Positions 19,024 through 28,413 of a DNA stretch of 64,000 nucleotides are shown here, one piece after another (within the stretch, counting starts at the first letter, position 1; each line of letters opens with the position of its first letter). Location: the NCBI RefSeq assembly GCF_008806975.1, contig NZ_CP031728.1:744001-808000 (forward strand), given 5' to 3'. The notes beneath the pieces are model-generated. The model searched no databases. It was not told the DNA's origin and was given only the letters and a program-made list of their open reading frames with translations. Both the position numbers and the translations under genes were made by a program. Origin of the DNA: Cellvibrio sp. KY-GH-1 (GTDB lineage Bacteria; Pseudomonadota; Gammaproteobacteria; Pseudomonadales; Cellvibrionaceae).

Positions 19024-19800
19024 ATGAGCGCTTTTAATACCCAAAAAGTACTGTCCGTTACCCATTGGAACGATAGCCTGTTTAGTTTTACCACGACACG
19101 TGATGAATCCTTTCGCTTTGAAAATGGCCAATTTGTAATGATTGGTTTAGAGCAAAATGAAAAGCCATTGCTGCGTGCATACAGTATCGCCAGTCCTAAC
19201 TATGATGAGCACCTGGAATTTTTTAGTATCAAGGTGCCGAATGGTCCGCTTACCTCGTTATTACAGCATATCAAAGTAGGGGACCCTATTTTGGTGGGCA
19301 AAAAACCAACGGGAACCCTGTTGCTGGCAGATTTGAAGCCAGGGCGTAACCTGTTTCTATTCTCGACAGGCACCGGGTTGGCTCCATTTATTAGCTTGAT
19401 TCAAGACCCGGAAACCTATGAGAAATTCGACAAGGTGATTCTGGTCCACGGTGTGCGCAAGGTAAATGATTTGGCCTACCGTGAGTTCATTACCCGGGAT
19501 CTGCCAAACCACGAATTCCTCGGGGAGGAGATACATAACAAGCTGATTTATTATCCAACGGTTACCCGTGAAGAGTTTACCTGTCAGGGGCGTTTAACGG
19601 ATTTGCTGGCGAGTGGAAAGTTGCTGAAGGATATTGGCCTTCCACCATTAAATCCGGAAACAGATAGAGCCATGCTCTGTGGTAGCCCAGGTATGCTTGA
19701 TGATACCTGTGCAATCCTGGATAACGCAGGCTTGGTGGTATCACCGCGCATTGGTATTGCGGGTGACTATGTTATTGAACGCGCGTTTGTTGAAAAATAA
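19024..19800 (+). CDS. fpr: Ferredoxin-NADP+ reductase
   Basis: Moves electrons between NADPH and ferredoxin or flavodoxin. This 258-residue protein has the FAD motif RAYSIASP (around 57-64), the NADP motif STGTGLAPFISLIQDP and CGSPGMLDD. The C-terminus ERAFVEK resembles the Azotobacter/Pseudomonas-type bacterial reductases. ATG 19024 follows AGGGAAAC; the longer in-frame reading from 18949 would overlap etfA and is rejected. It is 22 bases after etfA, so probably in the etf operon, which is not a common arrangement. Confidence 0.92.
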   Translation: MSAFNTQKVLSVTHWNDSLFSFTTTRDESFRFENGQFVMIGLEQNEKPLLRAYSIASPNYDEHLEFFSIKVPNGPLTSLLQHIKVGDPILVGKKPTGTLLLADLKPGRNLFLFSTGTGLAPFISLIQDPETYEKFDKVILVHGVRKVNDLAYREFITRDLPNHEFLGEEIHNKLIYYPTVTREEFTCQGRLTDLLASGKLLKDIGLPPLNPETDRAMLCGSPGMLDDTCAILDNAGLVVSPRIGIAGDYVIERAFVEK

Positions 19801-20113
19801 TCGCTTTATTATTTTTAGGAATGTGTTCAGCGGTCTGTGATTTTGAAACTATTTTTCTTTCGGTTTTATCGAAACGACACACGAACAACTATTTTGATAC
19901 TTAAAGCCATGCGCATGTATAGGAGAAAATCGAGTACTCCCTGATTTCCTGATACTTTTTTTACCCAGAGGGGTTAGTCGATTTCAGCGCATCGGAGGGT
20001 GCCGTAATATCATGTTATTTCATTAGTTGTCGTGCGTGTGTTTAGATGCCAAGGTGAAAATTGCTCTGGCGTCGCTTTCTGTCGAAACGCCCGGGTGTTA
20101 GTCAGTTTCCGGG
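19801..20113. other. Intergenic region between fpr and the orphan protein (313 bases)
   Basis: No gene is visible. A weak stem TTTCG/CGAAA near 19860-19875 could be a poor terminator for the etf operon. The promoter of the gene at 20114 must lie here, but I see no clear -35/-10 pair. Confidence 0.45.
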
Positions 20114-20677
20114 ATGTCTATGAGCCGTCAAACCAATAAAACCCGTTTATATGAAGCGTTAGGTCAAATTGTCGTTTCATTTAAAGCGCTCGAACAGGCT
20201 CTAGAGGCAATCATTTATTGTTGCATGGAGATTTCCCCGACGCAGGTTCGAATATTGATGAATTCCATGTCGTTTGCTACCAGGGTGGCGACTATGGAGT
20301 CTTTGTTGCGAGAGTTGCACGCCGATGATGAACTGGGAAAACTATCAATTACCTTGCAGGAATTCATTGATCGTTGCGCTTACTGCGAGCGTCAACGCAA
20401 TGAATGGGTTCGCTCTTATTGGATACCGGAGCTGGAAGCAGATGCAGGGATGGTTCGTCGTTTAAGTGTGCAGGTAGTCAGTAGTGACGCTGAATTGGCG
20501 TTGGAGATTATTCATTTGGCAGAACTGGAAAGTTTTGTTTTGTGTCTAAACGCAACGGTGGCCTACCTGCAGGCGTTTCATCAAAAATTATTTCTTAGTT
20601 TTGAACGAGTGCAGAGCCCGGAACATTTTCAGCGTTATTTACGTACGCAGATATGTGCGGATAACGATGCGCGCTAA
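20114..20677 (+). CDS. Hypothetical HEPN-like helical protein with altered RN-x-H motif
   Basis: Not a named family. This 187-residue, mostly helical protein has the pattern of a large group of small HEPN-like proteins: an N-terminal helix AYEALGQIVVSFKALEQAL-like segment (residues 13-31), a second helix SFATRVATMESLL, then CERQRNEWVRSYW (91-103). In relatives the last block reads like R-N-x-x-x-H-S-x-W. Here R95-N96 and W103 are kept, but the histidine position is Arg100, so RNase activity of the usual kind would be lost. The gene stands alone, between two non-coding stretches, before a perfect palindrome. Family assignment is by eye. Confidence 0.55.
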   Translation: MSMSRQTNKTRLYEALGQIVVSFKALEQALEAIIYCCMEISPTQVRILMNSMSFATRVATMESLLRELHADDELGKLSITLQEFIDRCAYCERQRNEWVRSYWIPELEADAGMVRRLSVQVVSSDAELALEIIHLAELESFVLCLNATVAYLQAFHQKLFLSFERVQSPEHFQRYLRTQICADNDAR

Positions 20678-20710
20678 AAATTCGTGCGGATATTTGCTCT
20701 GATCTGGCTG

Positions 20711-20732
20711 AGGGAGATCGAACGATCTCCCT
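20711..20732. repeat. Perfect 10-bp inverted repeat downstream of the orphan gene
   Basis: AGGGAGATCG and CGATCTCCCT are separated by AA. In RNA this is a very stable hairpin, but only a loose T-run follows on the plus strand (about 20746-20752), so it may act as a weak terminator or an mRNA 3' end stabiliser between convergent genes. Confidence 0.6.
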
Positions 20733-20776
20733 CTTGATTGCTAACATTTTTATTAGATTTTTCTGCTGATGCTTTA

Positions 20777-21526
20777 TTAATACTGTAAGGATTGTCCACT
20801 TACGCCGATTGAATCATCGCTCAGTAAGTAAACATAAGCAGGCATCAAACTTTCAGGAGCTTTCACTGTTGCAGGATCTTCTGCCGGATAAGCGGCCGCA
20901 CGCATTGCAGTCCGAGTGGCGCCCGGGTTAATGCTGTTGGCGCGAATCCGGGTTGCGCCTTCCAGTTCGTCGTGCAAGGTTTGCATAAAATTTTCTGCTG
21001 CAGCTTTTGAAGCAGCATAAGCGCCCCAAAATGCGCGGCCTTTAAAGGCAACACTGGAACTGGTGAAAAGAATGCTGGCATCTTTTGCGCGCTCCAGCAG
21101 AGGTAGAACCGCTTGAGTTAGCATAAATGGAGCATTCACGTTAACCTGCATGCAACGCTGCCAGGCGCTAACCGAATAATTGGATATCGGCGTGCGCTCA
21201 CCCAGGTCGGCTGCATTAAATAAAATGCCATCAAGGTGCCCAAAGGTGTCTTCAAGCGCGTTGCACATATCGTCGTAATCTTTTTCTACCGCGCTTTCAA
21301 AGTTGATCGGATAGATGGCTGGTTGCGGATAGCCTTCTGCTTCAATTTCGTCGTAAACCTGCTCCAACTTGCTCATGGTGCGGCCTGACAAGATTACCGT
21401 TGCGCCGCAAGCGGCAAACGTTTTAGCCGCGATTTTGCCAATGCCATCGCCGGCACCGGTAACCAAAATAATTTTATCCGCGAGAGAGTTGGGGTGAATT
21501 GCATAATCTTGTGGGATTTGCATAGT
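20777..21526 (-). CDS. yciK: YciK-type short-chain dehydrogenase/reductase
   Basis: An SDR oxidoreductase with the nucleotide loop VTGAGDGIG, the FNAADLG stretch at the NNAG position, catalytic Ser in FTSSSVAF and the Y-x-x-x-K pair in GAYAASKAA. The end matches YciK in SINPGATRTAMRAAAYPAEDP. The substrate is not established for the family. I prefer ATG 21526 (MQIPQDYAIHP), which lines up with YciK, over ATG 21541, which overlaps the mupP stop as ATGA but has no ribosome binding site. It is the last gene of a mtaD-ubiG-mupP-yciK unit, the order known in Pseudomonas. Confidence 0.88.
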   Translation of the reverse strand, partial: TMQIPQDYAIHPNSLADKIILVTGAGDGIGKIAAKTFAACGATVILSGRTMSKLEQVYDEIEAEGYPQPAIYPINFESAVEKDYDDMCNALEDTFGHLDGILFNAADLGERTPISNYSVSAWQRCMQVNVNAPFMLTQAVLPLLERAKDASILFTSSSVAFKGRAFWGAYAASKAAAENFMQTLHDELEGATRIRANSINPGATRTAMRAAAYPAEDPATVKAPESLMPAYVYLLSDDSIGVSGQSLQY

Positions 21527-21537
21527 ATTTTTTCCCA

Positions 21538-22206
21538 TCACAAATATTTTTCAACAATAGGCCAGATTTCATTGGCGTGATTTACGCAGTAGTCTGCATT
21601 CCAATTGGCGGGGTCATCGCCTTCATCAACGTAGCCATAGGCCGCTGCAATAGTGATGCTTCCCGCACCTTTCCCGCAGTCAATATCGCGCTTGTGGTCG
21701 CCGATATAAATGATTTCTTCAGGTAAGCAATTCAATTGCTTACCTGCTAAAAAAAGCGATTCCGGATCTGGCTTGCTGCGCGAAACGTGGTCAGGGCAAA
21801 TTACGCTGACCGGTGGAGGTTGAATGTTTAGCGCCGCCATTAATGGCAATGTGTAGGTTGCTGGTTTGTTGGTTGCTATGCCCCAGGCAATATTGTTGTC
21901 AGCAAGTTTGTCCAGCAACGCAGAAATACCGGGAAACGGTTTGGTGTATACCGCGACATGGGCTAAATACAATTCCAGTAAACGCTGACGCAAGCGTTCA
22001 AATTGTTCGTGGCGTTCTTCTAAGCCGAACGCCAGTTTGATTAAGGCTTTGGAGCCATTAGATACGCCGGTGCGAATGGTGTCTTCCGCTAATGCGGGTT
22101 TGTTTTCTTCGGACAGTAATTGATTGACGACAACGACGAAATCCGGTGCTGTATCCAGCAGGGTACCGTCCAGGTCAAACATTACGGCACGTATTGGCTT
22201 TGCCAT
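21538..22206 (-). CDS. mupP: HAD-family phosphatase MupP / Gph-like
   Basis: This 222-residue HAD hydrolase has motif I DLDGTLLDT, motif II IATNKP, the lysine in RSKPDPE and motif IV IGDHKRDIDCGKGAG. In Pseudomonas the gene between ubiG and yciK encodes MupP, the N-acetylmuramate-6-phosphate phosphatase of cell wall recycling; similar enzymes elsewhere are annotated as phosphoglycolate phosphatase. I use MupP because of the identical neighbourhood. Its start abuts the ubiG stop. Confidence 0.82.
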   Translation of the reverse strand: MAKPIRAVMFDLDGTLLDTAPDFVVVVNQLLSEENKPALAEDTIRTGVSNGSKALIKLAFGLEERHEQFERLRQRLLELYLAHVAVYTKPFPGISALLDKLADNNIAWGIATNKPATYTLPLMAALNIQPPPVSVICPDHVSRSKPDPESLFLAGKQLNCLPEEIIYIGDHKRDIDCGKGAGSITIAAAYGYVDEGDDPANWNADYCVNHANEIWPIVEKYL

Positions 22207-22910
22207 TATTGCGTAACCTTTTTAGCGTGAATCAAATAGTTAACACTAACGTCGCTGGCATCGAGCTTGTAATGTTTGGTGAGCGGATTGTAGGTCATGC
22301 CAGTGATTTCTTGCAGTTCCAATCCAGCGGCGCGCAACCATTGTGCTAACTCGGATGGACGAATAAATTTGCTGTATTCGTGTGTACCTTTGGGTAAAAG
22401 TTTCAAAATGTATTCTGCACCCAGAATCGCAAATGCGTAGGATTTCGGGTTGCGGTTAATGGTGGAGAAATACACATCGCCACCATCTTTTACCATGTGC
22501 GCACAGGCTGCTACTACGGATGAAGGGTCCGGCACATGTTCCAGCATTTCCATGCAGGTAACAACATCGAATTCGCCTGGCATTTGCGCTGCTTTATCTT
22601 CTGCAGTGATTTGCTCGTAGTTCAAGCTAACACCGGTTTCCAATGCATGCAGGCGTGCAACGGATAAAGGTGCTTCGCCCATATCAATGCCGGTAACCTC
22701 GGCACCGCGTAGCGCGAGTGACTCGGCAAGAATGCCTCCACCACAGCCCACATCTATCAATTTTTTTTTCGCAACTGGGGAGCGTTGGTCAATAAAATTG
22801 GCGCGCAGTGGATTAATATCGTGCAGCGGTTTGAATTCACTGTTTTTATCCCACCAGCGGCTGGCGAGAGCTTCGAATTTTGCGATTTCTGCGGTATCGA
22901 CATTGGCCAT
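22206..22910 (-). CDS. ubiG: Ubiquinone biosynthesis O-methyltransferase UbiG
   Basis: Methylates two hydroxyl groups during ubiquinone synthesis using SAM. This 234-residue protein has motif [21 protein letters not shown], acidic motif VTGIDMG, and [20 protein letters not shown]-terminal [25 protein letters not shown] is the UbiG signature. It lies 20 bases downstream of mtaD and overlaps mupP by one base, so all are likely one transcript. Confidence 0.95.
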   Translation of the reverse strand: MANVDTAEIAKFEALASRWWDKNSEFKPLHDINPLRANFIDQRSPVAKKKLIDVGCGGGILAESLALRGAEVTGIDMGEAPLSVARLHALETGVSLNYEQITAEDKAAQMPGEFDVVTCMEMLEHVPDPSSVVAACAHMVKDGGDVYFSTINRNPKSYAFAILGAEYILKLLPKGTHEYSKFIRPSELAQWLRAAGLELQEITGMTYNPLTKHYKLDASDVSVNYLIHAKKVTQ

Positions 22911-22930
22911 GATAGTTATCTCTTTTTAAA

Positions 22931-24259
22931 TTAATGAGTGGCGATTTGCTTTCGCCACCAGTTGGCTTTGCCTAGAATTTCGCGCTCATTGAGCGTTTGT
23001 AATTCGCGATTTTTAAGTAAGCATTTCCCTTCCACCCAAACGTGGGTAACGGCTTGTCCGGAGTGAGTGTACACAAGTTGCGATGCCGGGTTGTAAACCG
23101 GTTGCATGGCGAGTTCACCCAGGTCAATTGCGGTGATGTCGGCGGACTTACCAATTTCCAAACTGCCAATCTGTTCATCCAGCCCAAGCGCCTTTGCGCC
23201 GTTCAGGGTTGCCATGCGCAACGCCGCGTGAGCGCTCAGTGCAGTAGCATCGCCAGCTACGGCTTTGGCGAGTAGGGCGGCGGTTTTTACTTCGCTGAAT
23301 AAATCCAGGTCATTATTGCTCGCTGCGCCATCGGTACCTATGGCGACATTGATTCCTGCTTTTAATAAACGATCTACCGGGCAGAAGCCGCTAGCCAGCT
23401 TTAAATTGGATTCAGGGCAGTGAACAACGTGGGCGCCGCTGGCTTGCAGCAAACTAATGTCGCTGTCATCGATTTGGGTCATGTGCACGGTTTGCGTCAG
23501 TGGTGAAAGCAGGCCTAAATCCATCAGGCGCTGAGTGGGCCTACAACCATATTGCTTGATTGAGTCGCTCACTTCCTGGGCAGTTTCATGCAGGTGAATG
23601 TGGATTGGCATATCCATTTCGTGGGCCAGCATTGCGATCTTCTGCAGCGGCGCATTCGATACCGTGTAAGGTGCATGAGGGCCAAACGCAACATTAATCA
23701 GCTGGTTGCTGCGGAAGGTATCGTGCAAGCTTAAGCCTTTGTTCATGTATTCGTCCGGGCCCAGTCCCCAGGCGGTGGGGAAATCCAGAATAGGGAAGGC
23801 CAATTGGCAGCGGATGCGCGCATCGAGGCAAGCCTGTGCGGCCTGCTCGGGATAAAAATACATATCTGCGAAACAAGTGGTTCCCGTTTTAATCATCTCA
23901 GCGATGGCTAAATCGGTACCGTCGCGCACAAACTCCTCGCTTACCCACCTGCCTTCAGCGGGCCAAATGTGATCGTTCAGCCAGGCGTGCAGTGGCTGGT
24001 CGTCGGCATAGCCGCGCAGCAAGCTCATCGCGGCGTGGCCGTGAGCGTTCACAAGTCCCGGTAGAACCGCGTGGCTGCCAAGGTTGATAACTTCGCGAGC
24101 ACTATAGCGCTGCTCCGCGCCCTCGGAAGGAATAATGGCCAGGATCTTTCCTGCGTGAATAGCTAAGGCGCAGTTCTCCAGAATGCGATTTTCGGGAACT
24201 ACCGGTATTATCCAGCGCGCTTTGATGAGTAGGTCGATGCCAAGTGGATTAGTAGACAT
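22931..24259 (-). CDS. mtaD: TRZ/ATZ-family amidohydrolase (5'-methylthioadenosine / SAH deaminase)
   Basis: This 442-residue metal-dependent deaminase has the metal site in LVNAHGHAAMS, HIHLHETAQE, HVVHCPESNLKLASG and IGTDGAASNNDLDLF. The long LLRGYADDQPLHAWLNDHIWP block is typical of the MtaD/SsnA-like deaminases. In Pseudomonas the gene next to ubiG is a methylthioadenosine deaminase; substrate specificity here is inferred from that position. Clearing SAM by-products beside UbiG, a SAM methyltransferase, makes functional sense. It is divergent from gyrA. Confidence 0.87.
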   Translation of the reverse strand: MSTNPLGIDLLIKARWIIPVVPENRILENCALAIHAGKILAIIPSEGAEQRYSAREVINLGSHAVLPGLVNAHGHAAMSLLRGYADDQPLHAWLNDHIWPAEGRWVSEEFVRDGTDLAIAEMIKTGTTCFADMYFYPEQAAQACLDARIRCQLAFPILDFPTAWGLGPDEYMNKGLSLHDTFRSNQLINVAFGPHAPYTVSNAPLQKIAMLAHEMDMPIHIHLHETAQEVSDSIKQYGCRPTQRLMDLGLLSPLTQTVHMTQIDDSDISLLQASGAHVVHCPESNLKLASGFCPVDRLLKAGINVAIGTDGAASNNDLDLFSEVKTAALLAKAVAGDATALSAHAALRMATLNGAKALGLDEQIGSLEIGKSADITAIDLGELAMQPVYNPASQLVYTHSGQAVTHVWVEGKCLLKNRELQTLNEREILGKANWWRKQIATH

Positions 24260-24639
24260 AATTAGCTGTCAGTTTGGAAAGCAGGGCTTGCCAGTATACT
24301 GGAATGGTCGGGTTCGGCCACGCCTGATTTCGCCATTCTGTGAGTGGGGTTTTTTAAATATAAGGTCTTCAAATTACTGGATTTCCTGATCCTGATACTG
24401 TTGGTAGAGATTTGATTCCTGATCTGCATAACCCATGGATTTTGTGGTACCATCGCGCCCCTGAATTGTGCCTTAGACGCATTTTTAGCCAACCCGCTAC
24501 CGGGGTAGCTGTTTTTGCTTCTAAATCGATTTACGCCTTGTTAAAGCGCTTAGCGAAACAATGGCGAGTCGCACCGCCAATTTAAATAACCGAATTAAAA
24601 CTAGCCGAAGCCTTAATAAAAAAGGAAAGCTGTATTCCC
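24260..24639. other. Divergent promoter region between mtaD and gyrA (380 bases)
   Basis: No gene. It contains a perfect 12-bp palindrome CCAGTATACTGG (24291-24302) 32 bases from the mtaD start; its core TATACT could serve as a -10 box on either strand. Nearer gyrA, GGTACCATCG (24447-24456) looks like a -10 region but its -35 is poor. The gyrA leader is therefore long, about 180 bases, with AAAGGA just before the start. Confidence 0.45.
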
Positions 24640-27279
24640 ATGGTCGAATTCGCCAAAGAAATATCACCGGTCAGTATTGAAGACGAACTTAAGCAATCCT
24701 ACCTCGATTACGCCATGAGCGTTATTGTTGGTCGCGCGCTACCAGATGTGCGTGACGGATTGAAACCTGTACACCGTCGCGTGTTGTTTGCGATGAGCGA
24801 ACTGAACAACGACTGGAATAAGCCTTACAAGAAATCTGCCCGTGTGGTGGGTGACGTAATTGGTAAATACCATCCGCACGGTGATTCTGCAGTGTACGAC
24901 ACTATCGTCCGTATGGCCCAGCCTTTCTCGCTGCGCTATATGTTGGTGGATGGTCAGGGTAATTTCGGTTCGATTGACGGTGATAATGCGGCAGCGATGC
25001 GTTACACCGAAATTCGTATGGCCAAAATCGCCCATGATTTGCTGGCTGATTTGGATAAAGAGACCGTCGATTTTGTGCCCAACTATGATGGCACCGAGCA
25101 AATTCCGGCAGTATTGCCAACTCGTATCCCCAACCTGTTAATCAACGGCTCTTCAGGTATCGCGGTAGGCATGGCTACCAACATCCCGCCGCACAACCTA
25201 AAGGAAGTGGTGCAGGGCTGTTTGGCAGTTGTTGATAATCCGGATGTCACTATTGATGAGTTAATGGAATTTATTCCTGGTCCGGATTTCCCCACCGGCG
25301 CCATTATCAATGGCCGCGCTGGTATTGTTGAGGCTTATCGTACCGGTCGTGGCCGTGTGGTGATGCGTGCAAAAGCTGACATCGAGCGCGATGACAAGTC
25401 GGGACGCGAAACCATTATCGTTACTGAAATTCCATATCAGGTTAACAAAGCCAAATTAATTGAGCGCATTGCTGAGCTGGTTAAAGAAAAGAAAATCGAA
25501 GGCATTAGCGAATTGCGCGACGAGTCTGATAAGGACGGTATGCGCATTGTTATCGAAGTTAAGAAAACTGAATCCGGCGATGTGTTGCTGAATAATTTGT
25601 TCGCTCAAACACAATTACAAACCACGTTCGGTGTAAACATTGTTGCGTTAGATGATGGTCAACCAAAAATTCTGAACTTAAAAGAATTGCTGGAAGCTTT
25701 TATCAAGCATCGTCGCGAAGTGGTTACTCGTCGTACGGTGTATTTGCTCCGCAAAGCGCGCGAGCGTGGGCATATTCTGGAAGGTTGGGCAGTTGCTATT
25801 TCCAGCATTGATGAAGTGATTGATTTGATCAAACGCTCCGCATCACCTGCCGAAGCAAAAGAAGGTTTGATTTCGCGCGGTTGGGATGCGAGTGCCATGA
25901 CGCCGTTTGTGGAGCGCGCTGGTAAAGATGCTTGTCGCCCTGAAGATTTAGGTCCTGAATTTGGTATTCGCGATGGCAAATATTATTTGTCGGCGGAACA
26001 AGCTCAAGCAATTTTGGATTTGCGCTTGCATCGCCTTACCGGAATGGAGCACGACAAAATTCTTGCTGAGTACGAAGAGAAGTTGGCGCAAATCGCTGAG
26101 TTCCTGGAGATTCTTGGTAATGCTGTGCGTTTGATGGAAGTAATCCGCGAAGAATTAACGCAAGTGATTGCCGATTACGGCGATGCGCGTCGCACTGAGA
26201 TTATCGCTTCTACGTTGGATTTGACCACGGAAGATTTGATCAACGAAGAAGATCGCGTGGTGACAATTTCCCATGGTGGTTATGCGAAGAGTCAACCGCT
26301 GGCGGATTATCAGGCGCAGCGTCGCGGCGGCATGGGTAAATCTGCTACCGCAGTGAAAGATGAAGACTATGTTCAGCATCTATTGATCGCTAGCACCCAC
26401 GATACTGTGTTGTTATTCACTAACGCCGGTAAAGTCTATTGGTTGAAGGTATATATGATTCCCGTCGCGGGTCGTCAGGCACGTGGTCGCCCCGTGGTGA
26501 ATTTGTTGCCGCTGGAAGAGGGCGAGCACATCACGTCGATTCTTCCTGTGAAATCATACGACGATGATCATTTTATTTTCATGGCGACCGCAAACGGTAC
26601 TGTCAAGAAAACTGCGCTGACTCAATTCTCTCGTCCGCGCAGTGTTGGTTTGCGTGCGATCGAATTGGATGAGGGCGATACATTGGTGGGCACTGCAATC
26701 ACCAATGGTGCATCTGACGTAATTCTTTTCTCCAGTTCGGGTAAAGCTGCGCGTTTCCGTGAAGCACAAGTGCGCGCAATGGGTCGCACCTCACGTGGCG
26801 TACGCGGTATTCGCTTGGCAGAGGGTCAGCGTGTTGTAAGTATGGTAATTCCGTTAGCTGGCGGTCAGGTGTTGACTGTAAGTGAAAATGGTTATGGTAA
26901 GCGCACGGAAGTGGGTGAATTTCCGGCCAAAGGTCGCGGCTCACAAGGTGTTATCGGTATGCAAACTACCGAGCGAAACGGTCAGTTGGTTGGCGCGGTG
27001 CAAGTGTTTGACGGCGAAGAAATTATGCTGATTTCTGATCAAGGGACCATGGTTCGCACTCGAGTAGATGAAGTGTCTGTTCTCAGTCGTAACACCCAGG
27101 GGGTGCGCTTGATTAAGCTGAAAGACGGCGAGCGCATGCAAGGTCTCGAGCGTATCGAAGAAAGTGCGGATGAAAATGCCAAGCGCGAACTGGCCAACGC
27201 TGAAGGTGGTGAAAACGAAGAGTTGCCAGATGATATAGCCGCAGAGGATTCTGCAGGCGATGATTCTGTAGACGAGTAA
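24640..27279 (+). CDS. gyrA: DNA gyrase subunit A
   Basis: The 879-residue breakage-reunion subunit, with GyrB, introduces negative supercoils. The catalytic tyrosine is Tyr122 (AAMRYTE). The quinolone-resistance region is wild type: Ser83 and Asp87 in [10 protein letters not shown]. The C-terminal beta-pinwheel holds repeated strands such as GTVKKTAL and [10 protein letters not shown] and ends in an acidic tail. The GyrA-box that allows DNA wrapping reads QRRGGMG at 560-566, with Met565 where E. coli has Lys. pheA starts 19 bases downstream, so gyrA probably heads a transcription unit with pheA and tyrA. Confidence 0.98.
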   Translation: MVEFAKEISPVSIEDELKQSYLDYAMSVIVGRALPDVRDGLKPVHRRVLFAMSELNNDWNKPYKKSARVVGDVIGKYHPHGDSAVYDTIVRMAQPFSLRYMLVDGQGNFGSIDGDNAAAMRYTEIRMAKIAHDLLADLDKETVDFVPNYDGTEQIPAVLPTRIPNLLINGSSGIAVGMATNIPPHNLKEVVQGCLAVVDNPDVTIDELMEFIPGPDFPTGAIINGRAGIVEAYRTGRGRVVMRAKADIERDDKSGRETIIVTEIPYQVNKAKLIERIAELVKEKKIEGISELRDESDKDGMRIVIEVKKTESGDVLLNNLFAQTQLQTTFGVNIVALDDGQPKILNLKELLEAFIKHRREVVTRRTVYLLRKARERGHILEGWAVAISSIDEVIDLIKRSASPAEAKEGLISRGWDASAMTPFVERAGKDACRPEDLGPEFGIRDGKYYLSAEQAQAILDLRLHRLTGMEHDKILAEYEEKLAQIAEFLEILGNAVRLMEVIREELTQVIADYGDARRTEIIASTLDLTTEDLINEEDRVVTISHGGYAKSQPLADYQAQRRGGMGKSATAVKDEDYVQHLLIASTHDTVLLFTNAGKVYWLKVYMIPVAGRQARGRPVVNLLPLEEGEHITSILPVKSYDDDHFIFMATANGTVKKTALTQFSRPRSVGLRAIELDEGDTLVGTAITNGASDVILFSSSGKAARFREAQVRAMGRTSRGVRGIRLAEGQRVVSMVIPLAGGQVLTVSENGYGKRTEVGEFPAKGRGSQGVIGMQTTERNGQLVGAVQVFDGEEIMLISDQGTMVRTRVDEVSVLSRNTQGVRLIKLKDGERMQGLERIEESADENAKRELANAEGGENEELPDDIAAEDSAGDDSVDE

Positions 27280-27298
27280 TCAGGCGAGGCGATTGTTC

Positions 27299-28408
27299 AT
27301 GTCATCCGAACAAACTGAAGCGGCAAAGTTACTGGAGCTGCGCAATAAAATCGATGCGATCGATGAAAAAATTGGTCGTTTGATTTCTGCGCGAGCAACC
27401 TGCGCACAAGAAGTTGCAGAAGTTAAAAAAGCAAATTTACCAGAAGATACAAGCATTCTGTTTTATCGTCCGGAACGAGAAGCTCAGGTGTTGCGCAAGG
27501 CGATGGAGCGCAACAACGGGCCATTAAGTAATGAAGAAATGGCCCGCTTGTTTCGTGAAATTATGTCTGCTTGTTTGGCCTTGGAAAATCCAATCAAGGT
27601 TGCTTACCTTGGTCCAGAGGGTACCTTTACTCAGCAAGCATCGTTAAAGCATTTTGGTCATTCTGCTGTGGTAACGCCACTTGCGGCGATCGATGAAGTA
27701 TTTCGCGAAGTGGAAGCGGGTGCGGTGAATTATGGGGTGGTTCCTGTAGAGAATTCTACAGAAGGTGTGGTTAATCACACGCTCGATAATTTTATGGGTT
27801 CAAACCTCAAAATTTGTGGTGAAGTGGAATTGCGTATTCATCACAACTTGATGGTGTCTGATGTCACTAATGTAAATAGCATTAGCCGCATTTATTCTCA
27901 CTCCCAATCACTGGCGCAGTGTCGCAAATGGCTTGATGCACACTATCCAAAAGCTGAACGTATTGCAGTAAGCAGCAACGCTGAAGCAGCCAAGCGTTTA
28001 AAAGGTGAATGGAATGCGGCGGCGATTGCGGGCTCTATGGCAGCAGAGTTATACGGCCTGAAAATGATTGCCGAAAAAATTGAAGATCAGCCAGATAATT
28101 CCACGCGCTTTTTAATTATTGGTCAACAAGCGGTTCCGCAGAGCGGTGTTGATAAGACCTCTATTGTTGTCGCCATGCGTAATGAGCCTGGCGCCCTCCA
28201 TAATCTGCTTGAACCGTTTCATCGCCACAATATTGATTTGACTCGGGTAGAAACTCGTCCGTCACGCACAGGTGTATGGACTTATGTTTTCTTTATTGAT
28301 TTTGTTGGGCACGTAGATGATCCGCTGATTAGTGATGTGATGAAAGAAGTAGCATCGCGCTGTGCAGATTTGAAGCTGCTGGGCTCTTATCCTAAAGCGG
28401 TGTTGTAA
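27299..28408 (+). CDS. pheA: Bifunctional chorismate mutase / prephenate dehydratase (P-protein)
   Basis: Converts chorismate through prephenate to phenylpyruvate for phenylalanine. This 369-residue protein has an AroQ chorismate mutase domain (about 8-95: LLELRNKIDAIDEKIGRLISAR), a dehydratase domain (about 100-275: YLGPEGTF, NYGVVPVENSTEG, and DNSTRF), and an ACT regulatory domain with GALHNLLEPF and TRVETRPSR, the Pseudomonas-like variants of the Phe-binding GALV/ESRP motifs. ATG 27299 has GAGG at 27286-27289; an in-frame TTG at 27293 is less likely. serC, which precedes pheA in Pseudomonas, is absent. Confidence 0.96.
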   Translation: MSSEQTEAAKLLELRNKIDAIDEKIGRLISARATCAQEVAEVKKANLPEDTSILFYRPEREAQVLRKAMERNNGPLSNEEMARLFREIMSACLALENPIKVAYLGPEGTFTQQASLKHFGHSAVVTPLAAIDEVFREVEAGAVNYGVVPVENSTEGVVNHTLDNFMGSNLKICGEVELRIHHNLMVSDVTNVNSISRIYSHSQSLAQCRKWLDAHYPKAERIAVSSNAEAAKRLKGEWNAAAIAGSMAAELYGLKMIAEKIEDQPDNSTRFLIIGQQAVPQSGVDKTSIVVAMRNEPGALHNLLEPFHRHNIDLTRVETRPSRTGVWTYVFFIDFVGHVDDPLISDVMKEVASRCADLKLLGSYPKAVL

Positions 28409-28413
28409 CTGTT

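Noticed and set aside
24291..24302. CCAGTATACTGG considered as a LexA site
   Set aside because: LexA boxes need CTG-N10-CAG; this palindrome has the opposite polarity (CAG ... CTG) and is too short.
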